From Blastococcus sp. CT_GayMR20 (lineage in GTDB: Bacteria > Actinomycetota > Actinomycetes > Mycobacteriales > Geodermatophilaceae): a stretch of DNA of 14,571 nucleotides. Shown in pieces: positions 9,126-14,571 of the stretch; within the stretch, counting starts at the first letter, position 1, and the number at the start of each line of letters is the position of its first letter. Location: contig NZ_SPQM01000121.1 in assembly GCF_004570345.1 (NCBI RefSeq), positions 1 through 14,571 of the forward strand. Direction: 5' to 3'. The notes beneath the pieces were generated by a model. That model was not told where the DNA came from, did no database searches, and was given only the letters and a program-made list of their open reading frames with translations. The position numbers and the translations under genes are program-made.

Positions 9126-9138
9126 GCTGAGCCAGGAC
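9126..9138. repeat. Half copy of the hairpin arm
   Basis: GCTGAGCCAGGAC repeats one arm of the adjacent hairpin. Its counterpart in opposite orientation, TCCTGGCTCACC, is at 10208-10219, in mirror register within one base. Confidence 0.7.
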
Positions 9139-9142
9139 GACG

Positions 9143-9151
9143 CTGTCCACA
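9143..9151 (+). promoter_or_regulatory. DnaA-box-like site upstream of the cassette gene
   Basis: CTGTCCACA differs at one position from TTGTCCACA, the usual actinobacterial DnaA box. It lies 51 bases before the GTG start. A single near-match is expected by chance now and then. The mirror site is at 5421-5429. Confidence 0.2.
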
Positions 9152-9202
9152 GATGCCGGTGGTCGGTCCCCGGGGTGGGTACCGGGGCCGAGACTGCTTC
9201 GC

Positions 9203-10201
9203 GTGCATCCGATCCTCCAGTCCGTCGCCGCACTCCGGTTCGGTGTGTTCACCAGCCAGGAATCCCTGACGGCCGGTTACGCCCTCGATGACATCAAGTC
9301 GGCCCTCCGCAGTGGCCGGTGGCTTCGGCTGCGCAAGGGCGTCTACGTGTCCCGGGATCGTCTGGAGGCCGCCGACGACCGGGAGCGGCACCTCATGGAT
9401 TGCGTCGCCGTGCTCCTCAGCCTTCAACCGGGCCCGGTCCTCAGTCACAGCTCCGCGGCGCGACTGCACCGTCTCCTCGTTCCGCGAGTCGAGACCCGGG
9501 ACGTACGGGTGACCTCGGTCGACCAGTGGCGACGGGGTCGTGGTTACCGCGTGGCCCGAGCTGCGCTCCCGCCGGACGACGTCGTCCCATGGCTCACCTA
9601 CAGGACGACGACCGTCGCCCGGACCCTCGTCGACTGCGCCCGGGAGTGGTCTCAGCTGCAAGCCGTCGTCGCCATGGACGCGGCGCTGAACGACGGGCTC
9701 GTCCGTCGGGCGGAACTCCAGGACGCGGTGCACTCCGCCAGGCACCGGACCGGGGCCTCCGCCGCGGCCCGCGCCCTGGGGCTGAGTGACGGGCGCGCCG
9801 AGTCACCGCTCGAGACGGAAGGTCGGCTGGCCCTGCTCGCAGCTGGTCTGCCGACCCCGGAGCTGCAGGTGGAGCTGCACAACGCACACGGATTCGTCGC
9901 CCGGGTCGATGCCTGGTACGAGGACGCCGCACTGGCGCTGGAGTTCGACGGACGCGTGAAGTACCTCGATCCGCGGGACTGTCGCACGCCCGGCGAGGTG
10001 CTGTGGGAGGAGAAGCGCCGCGAGGACCGGGTGCGCGGGCTGGACGTCCGCTTCGTGCGTATTGCGAAGGCGGACCTGGGTGGCAGCTGGCCGGGTGTCG
10101 CCGCGGGCATCGCACGGCTGCTCGCGACGCCCTACACGGGTCCCCGTCGCTACACCGTCGTCCGTCGTCGCGAGCCTGGAGCAGACGCCGAGGCCGCCTG
10201 A
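9203..10201 (+). CDS. AbiEi-like winged-helix / PD-(D/E)xK nuclease-fold protein
   Basis: 332 residues from GTG at 9203; the next in-frame Met is residue 65, too deep, and no Shine-Dalgarno sequence is seen. About 11-50 resembles the AbiEi-type winged helix of type IV antitoxins, ending in RLRKGVYV. SHSSAARLHRLL (81-92) matches the conserved middle of such proteins. From about 200 the sequence resembles DUF559/Vsr-like nuclease folds: Glu204 in SPLETEGRLALLAAG, Asp236 in VARVDAWY, Glu247-Phe-Asp-Gly, Lys253, then EKRREDRVRGLDVRFVRI. The candidate catalytic set looks intact. No signal peptide or membrane segment. Family assignment is from memory of motifs. No AbiEii partner is present, so this is not a complete classical toxin-antitoxin pair. 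It may regulate, cut DNA or serve the flanking repeats; the last is inference. Confidence 0.82.
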   Translation: MHPILQSVAALRFGVFTSQESLTAGYALDDIKSALRSGRWLRLRKGVYVSRDRLEAADDRERHLMDCVAVLLSLQPGPVLSHSSAARLHRLLVPRVETRDVRVTSVDQWRRGRGYRVARAALPPDDVVPWLTYRTTTVARTLVDCAREWSQLQAVVAMDAALNDGLVRRAELQDAVHSARHRTGASAAARALGLSDGRAESPLETEGRLALLAAGLPTPELQVELHNAHGFVARVDAWYEDAALALEFDGRVKYLDPRDCRTPGEVLWEEKRREDRVRGLDVRFVRIAKADLGGSWPGVAAGIARLLATPYTGPRRYTVVRRREPGADAEAA

Positions 10202-10207
10202 GCCGGC

Positions 10208-10219
10208 TCCTGGCTCACC
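10208..10219. repeat. Half copy of the hairpin arm, ahcY side
   Basis: TCCTGGCTCACC, 7 bases after the stop of the cassette gene, repeats one arm of the hairpin that follows. It could pair with either GTGAGCCAGGA arm nearby, giving alternative folds. Confidence 0.7.
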
Positions 10220-10225
10220 TGCGGG

Positions 10226-10259
10226 GGTCCTGGCTCACCGTCGATCGTGAGCCAGGACC
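10226..10259. repeat. Hairpin repeat, ahcY side
   Basis: Perfect 13-base stem, 10226-10238 with 10247-10259, loop CGTCGATC. It is a near copy of 9084-9121 and would serve as a terminator for the cassette gene, shielding ahcY from readthrough. Confidence 0.85.
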
Positions 10260-10262
10260 ACT

Positions 10263-10285
10263 GATGATCAGGTCACCTGATCATC
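10263..10285. repeat. 23-base palindrome, ahcY side
   Basis: Identical to 9060-9082, central base at 10274; one extra flanking pair (10262/10286) extends it to 25 bases. It lies 117 bases before the ahcY start, close to where a -35 box for the candidate -10 at 10299 would be, so a protein bound here could affect ahcY. Confidence 0.92.
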
Positions 10286-10298
10286 ATCAGTTCCCGGG

Positions 10299-10304
10299 TA
10301 TCGT
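10299..10304 (+). promoter_or_regulatory. ahcY: Candidate -10 element for ahcY
   Basis: TATCGT fits TAnnnT and would give a leader of about 90 bases. I looked for a SAH riboswitch in 10287-10402 and did not recognise one; only a small GCCGA/TCGGC stem near 10324-10337 is visible. The -35 box is not evident. Confidence 0.25.
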
Positions 10305-10402
10305 GGGCGGCGGCACGAGCCCCGCCGAAGCCTCGGCATGCTCGCTCTCCCTTACCGCAACCAGCCCGAGCCGTTCGTGGCCGGGCCGCACCCTGGAGCG
10401 AC

Positions 10403-11896
<1,494 letters not shown>

Positions 11897-11898
11897 GC

Positions 11899-11919
11899 GG
11901 ACTTTCGCGCTGAAAGTCC
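11899..11919 (+). terminator. Short hairpin just after ahcY
   Basis: Stem GGACTTTC 11899-11906 with GAAAGTCC 11912-11919, loop GCGCT. It begins 2 bases past the stop and has no T run. Probably part of the ahcY 3' end. Confidence 0.4.
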
Positions 11920-11925
11920 CCTCGC

Positions 11926-11970
11926 CGCCCACCCGCTCCGGGATCTCACCCGGGCGGGTGGGCGCCCTTT
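11926..11970 (+). terminator. Strong hairpin between ahcY and mtrA
   Basis: Outer stem 11926-11936 with 11954-11964 (11 pairs), a bulged T at 11937, inner stem CCGGG 11938-11942 with CCCGG 11949-11953, loop ATCTCA. A short T run (11968-11970) follows. It ends only about 20 bases before mtrA, so mtrA either has its own promoter within this short space or depends on readthrough through the hairpin. Confidence 0.65.
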
Positions 11971-11984
11971 GCCCCTCACCAGCG

Positions 11985-11990
11985 CAGAAT
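11985..11990 (+). promoter_or_regulatory. mtrA: Candidate -10 element for leaderless mtrA
   Basis: CAGAAT is one base from TAGAAT and ends 7 bases before the GTG at 11998. If used, the transcript would start at the GTG and the ATG at 11989 could not be the start codon. No Shine-Dalgarno sequence precedes either codon. Mirror at 2582-2587. Confidence 0.25.
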
Positions 11991-12705
11991 GGGCCCCGTG
12001 CCACCTACCGCTCCGCAGAACGGTCCCAGTCGCGGCCGTGTCCTGGTCGTCGACGACGATGCCGCCCTCGCCGAGATGCTCGGCATCGTGCTGCGGCGCG
12101 AAGGGTACGAACCAGCCTTCGTCTCCGACGGCAACCGGGCGGTCGGCGTCTTCCAGCAGACGCGTCCCGACCTCGTCCTCCTGGACCTGATGCTGCCCGG
12201 CCGCAACGGCCTGCAGATCTGCCAGGACATCCGCACGCAGTCGACCGTGCCGATCGTCATGCTGACCGCCAAGGGCGACACGATCGACATCGTCCAGGGC
12301 CTCGAGGCCGGCGCCGACGACTACGTGACCAAGCCGTTCAAGCCGGTGGAGCTCGTCGCGCGGGTGCGCGCCCAGCTGCGCCGCGGCGAGACCGGGCAGG
12401 CCGAGAACCTCGCGATCGGGGACGTGCAGATCGACGTCCCGGCCCATCAGGTCACCCGGGACGGCGTCCCGATCGCGCTCACCCCGCTGGAGTTCGACCT
12501 GCTGGTCGCGCTGGCCCGCAAGCCGCGCCAGGTGTTCACCCGCGAGCTCCTGCTCGAGCAGGTGTGGGGCTACCGGCACGCGGCCGACACCCGGCTGGTG
12601 AACGTCCACGTGCAGCGGCTGCGGGCGAAGATCGAGCGCGACCCGGAGAAGCCCGAGGTCGTGCTGACTGTGCGTGGCGTGGGGTACAAGGCCGGCCCGC
12701 CATGA
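11989..12705 (+). CDS. mtrA: MtrA response regulator
   Basis: DNA-binding response regulator that, in actinobacteria, controls cell-wall hydrolase, replication and osmotic-stress genes when phosphorylated by MtrB. 238 residues from ATG, or 235 from the GTG at 11998. The receiver domain has VLVVDDDAALAEML, phospho-acceptor Asp66 (VLLDLMLPG), Thr93 and Lys115. The C-terminal OmpR-type winged helix carries TPLEFDLLVALARKPRQVF and the recognition helix TRLVNVHVQRLRAKI. The match to mycobacterial MtrA is close throughout, except for a longer N-terminal tail of about 10 residues. mtrB begins 10 bases after its stop, so the two are likely translated from one mRNA. Confidence 0.96.
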   Translation: MGPVPPTAPQNGPSRGRVLVVDDDAALAEMLGIVLRREGYEPAFVSDGNRAVGVFQQTRPDLVLLDLMLPGRNGLQICQDIRTQSTVPIVMLTAKGDTIDIVQGLEAGADDYVTKPFKPVELVARVRAQLRRGETGQAENLAIGDVQIDVPAHQVTRDGVPIALTPLEFDLLVALARKPRQVFTRELLLEQVWGYRHAADTRLVNVHVQRLRAKIERDPEKPEVVLTVRGVGYKAGPP

Positions 12706-12715
12706 CAATGGGGCT

Positions 12716-14437
12716 GTGACCGTCACCCGTTCCCCGGAGACGGGTACCGGGACGACGCCGTCCCCGGCCCCCGGTGAGCCAGGCCGTGCGTCCGCCGAGC
12801 TGACCGGGGTCCGCCGCGGCCTGCGGCGGAGGCTGGTGCGTGCCCGACGGCGGGCGCGGGTCCACATCGGGCGGGCGGCCGCCCGCGCCCTGCAGACCTG
12901 GCGGTCGTCCCTGCAGGTGCGCATCGGCGCCATCACCATGGTCGTCGCCGGCACCGTGGTGATCATCGTCAGCCTCGTGCTGTTCAGCCAGATCCGTGAC
13001 CAGCTGCTGCGCGTCAAGCGCGAGGCGGCCATCGACCAGGCCCAGAACGGGGTGGTCTACGCGCAGACCCAGGTGGCGGGCATCGCCACCGGTGACGCCT
13101 CGACCGTGCGCTCGACGCTGGACAGCACGGTCCGCCAGCTCCTCGCCCGCGGCGGCGCGGCCGGCGACTTCGACGTCGTCATGGTGCACAGGTCCGGCGA
13201 CATCGAACGCAACGCGACCAGCCATCGCGCGGTCCTGGACGCCCTGCCTCCGGACCTGCGCGCGGACGTCGAGGCCGGCGGGCGGTCCTGGAAGTACGAC
13301 CTGATCCCCGACGACAACGGAGAGCTCCGGCCGACCCTCCTGGTCGGGGCGGCCGTCCCCAGCGACGCCGGAGGCAGCCAGCGCATCGAGCTCTACTACG
13401 CATTCCCTCTGGTGCAGGAGGACGAGAGCCTGTCCCTGATCCGCAGCACCGTCGTGATCAGCGGGATCGCGCTCACCCTGTTCGTCGTCGGCATCGGTGT
13501 CCTGGTCACCCGGCTGGTGGTCGATCCCGTGCGGCGGGCCGCGGGCACCGCCCAGCGGCTGGCCGAGGGTCAGCTCGAGGAACGCATGGCCGTCCGCGGC
13601 GAGGACGACCTCGCCCGCCTGGCGACCAGCTTCAACGCGATGGCCGACAGCCTCCAGCGGCAGATCACCCAGCTGGAGGGGCTGTCCCAGCTGCAGCAGC
13701 GCTTCACCTCCGACGTGTCCCACGAGCTGCGCACCCCGCTGACCACCGTCCAGATGGCGGCCGACGTGCTGCACGAGGCACGGGGCGACTTCCCGCCGCA
13801 CGTCGCCCGGTCCGCCGAGCTGCTGCGCGCCGAGCTGGACCGGTTCGAGGGCCTGCTCACGGATCTGCTCGAGATCAGCCGGTACGACGCCGGGGCCGCC
13901 GTCCTGGACTCCGAGCCCACCGAACTGGGCGCCCTCGTCGCCAGGGTCGTGGCCGGCATGTACGGCCTCGCCGAGCGGCACGAGACCGAACTCGTCGTCA
14001 ACGCATCCGACGAGGACGTCATCGCCGAGGTGGACGCGCGGCGGGTCGAGCGGATCCTGCGGAACCTGGTCGGCAACGCAATCGAGCACGGCGCCGGCCG
14101 TCCCGTGGAGATCACGCTGGCGGCCAACCGGACAGCGGCCGCGGTGACCGTCCGCGACCTGGGTGTCGGCCTCTCCTCTGCCGAGGCGCAGCACGTCTTC
14201 GACCGGTTCTGGCGGGCCGACCCCTCGCGCGTGCGCACCGTCGGCGGCAGCGGCCTCGGCCTCTCCATCAGCCTCGAGGACGCGCGGCTGCACGGCGGCT
14301 GGTTGCAGGTCTGGGGACAGCCGGGGGCCGGCGCCCAATTCCGCCTCACGCTGCCGCTCACCGCGGGGGGCGATCTCACCAGCTCTCCGCTGCCGCTGCG
14401 CCCCGCTGTCGTCCGCCGTCCCGGGACACCGGTGTGA
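12716..14437 (+). CDS. mtrB: MtrB sensor histidine kinase
   Basis: Membrane kinase partner of MtrA, 573 residues from GTG at 12716; the in-frame GTG at 12674 would add 14 residues and overlap mtrA by 32 bases. After a basic, proline-rich cytoplasmic tail come membrane segment 1 (about 70-90) and an extracellular domain of about 150 residues. Membrane segment 2 (about 243-265), HAMP (266-317) and the dimerisation helix with SDVSHELRTPL (His336) follow. The ATPase core has RNLVGNAIEH (Asn454), DLGVGL, FDRFWRADPSR and GGSGLGLSI. It ends with TSSPLPLRPAV, like mycobacterial MtrB. All kinase motifs are intact. The stop overlaps the lpqB start (GTGA). Confidence 0.92.
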   Translation: MTVTRSPETGTGTTPSPAPGEPGRASAELTGVRRGLRRRLVRARRRARVHIGRAAARALQTWRSSLQVRIGAITMVVAGTVVIIVSLVLFSQIRDQLLRVKREAAIDQAQNGVVYAQTQVAGIATGDASTVRSTLDSTVRQLLARGGAAGDFDVVMVHRSGDIERNATSHRAVLDALPPDLRADVEAGGRSWKYDLIPDDNGELRPTLLVGAAVPSDAGGSQRIELYYAFPLVQEDESLSLIRSTVVISGIALTLFVVGIGVLVTRLVVDPVRRAAGTAQRLAEGQLEERMAVRGEDDLARLATSFNAMADSLQRQITQLEGLSQLQQRFTSDVSHELRTPLTTVQMAADVLHEARGDFPPHVARSAELLRAELDRFEGLLTDLLEISRYDAGAAVLDSEPTELGALVARVVAGMYGLAERHETELVVNASDEDVIAEVDARRVERILRNLVGNAIEHGAGRPVEITLAANRTAAAVTVRDLGVGLSSAEAQHVFDRFWRADPSRVRTVGGSGLGLSISLEDARLHGGWLQVWGQPGAGAQFRLTLPLTAGGDLTSSPLPLRPAVVRRPGTPV

Positions 14438-14571
14438 GCCGGCGCCCCGGCGCCTGGTGGGCCGCGCTGACCGCCCTCCTGCTCGCCGTCTCGGGCTGCT
14501 CCACGGTGCCCAGCAGCTCTGCCACCGTGCAGATCACCCAGATCCCGACCCGGGCCGCCGACGTCGTGGGC
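14434..14571 (+). CDS. lpqB: LpqB lipoprotein, N-terminal fragment
   Basis: GTG at 14434 overlaps the mtrB stop codon by 4 bases, a sign of translational coupling. The 46 visible codons give a signal peptide (SRRPGAWWAALTALLLAVSG), a lipobox cysteine at residue 22 and the start of a mature protein CSTVPSSSATVQITQIPTR. Position and sequence match LpqB, the lipoprotein that modulates MtrB from outside the membrane in mycobacteria. The gene is cut by the window edge. Confidence 0.82.
   Translation, partial: MSRRPGAWWAALTALLLAVSGCSTVPSSSATVQITQIPTRAADVVG

Larger units (their letters stand above)
9060..10285. mobile_element. Cassette with ~79-base imperfect inverted ends carrying one nuclease-fold gene
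   Basis: The block 9060-9138 matches the reverse complement of about 10207-10285 at roughly 66 of 79 positions by hand alignment, without gaps. In both blocks the order from outside in is 23-base palindrome, hairpin, half hairpin. The single gene between them fills most of the space. There is no transposase of a known family, no target-site duplication that I can see (GAGCGC on one side, ATCAGT on the other), and the insertion lies between the housekeeping genes manA and ahcY. Part of the symmetry comes from each component being itself palindromic, so the resemblance to terminal inverted repeats is suggestive rather than proven. Confidence 0.5.

Noticed and set aside
10287..10402. Possible SAH riboswitch upstream of ahcY
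   Set aside because: I did not find the conserved core motifs of the SAH riboswitch; only one small stem is visible.
12772..12782. GGTGAGCCAGG inside the start of mtrB, matching a hairpin arm of the cassette
   Set aside because: No partner arm is nearby and it encodes part of the PGEPG tail. A chance 11-base match is the simpler reading.

Overview
The window is dominated by one structural fact: it is an almost perfect giant palindrome. Positions 1-7184 are the reverse complement of 7388-14571 in every stretch I compared, and all long reading frames are mirrored with identical proteins. Only the central 203 bases (7185-7387) are unpaired. The two arms plus the spacer exactly fill the window. 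I read this as one natural segment of about 7.39 kb (1-7387) joined head to head to its own copy at 7387/7388. A fold-back amplification or assembly chimera is much the likeliest cause. Every gene below is therefore listed twice but probably exists once.

The organism is a high-GC actinobacterium. The synteny ahcY-mtrA-mtrB-lpqB, the close match to mycobacterial MtrA and MtrB from memory, the use of GTG starts and the very GC-rich codon use all point there. I cannot fix the family; a non-mycobacterial lineage such as Geodermatophilales or Pseudonocardiales would fit. The tmk gene that lies between sahH and mtrA in Mycobacterium is absent.

Read outward from the centre (right arm, + strand), the layout is: the 3' end of glpD (glycerol-3-phosphate dehydrogenase), cut by the junction; manA (mannose-6-phosphate isomerase) with a possible leaderless promoter; a 1.2-kb cassette bounded by imperfect inverted repeats of about 79 bp; ahcY (S-adenosylhomocysteine hydrolase); a strong hairpin; mtrA and mtrB (response regulator and sensor kinase); and the first 46 codons of the lipoprotein gene lpqB, which overlaps mtrB by 4 bases. 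The left arm holds the same genes on the - strand. All genes in an arm are co-directional.

The mtrA-mtrB-lpqB block is an envelope-stress and cell-division signalling operon. manA and glpD are central carbon and envelope-precursor metabolism, and ahcY is the methyl cycle. The accessory item is the cassette between manA and ahcY. It carries one gene that joins an AbiEi-like winged-helix N-terminus to a C-terminal PD-(D/E)xK (DUF559/Vsr-like) nuclease fold, and its flanks are built from palindromes and hairpins in mirror order. This is the best candidate here for an undescribed element. No gene-free stretch exceeds about 200 bases. No RNA genes or CRISPR arrays were seen.
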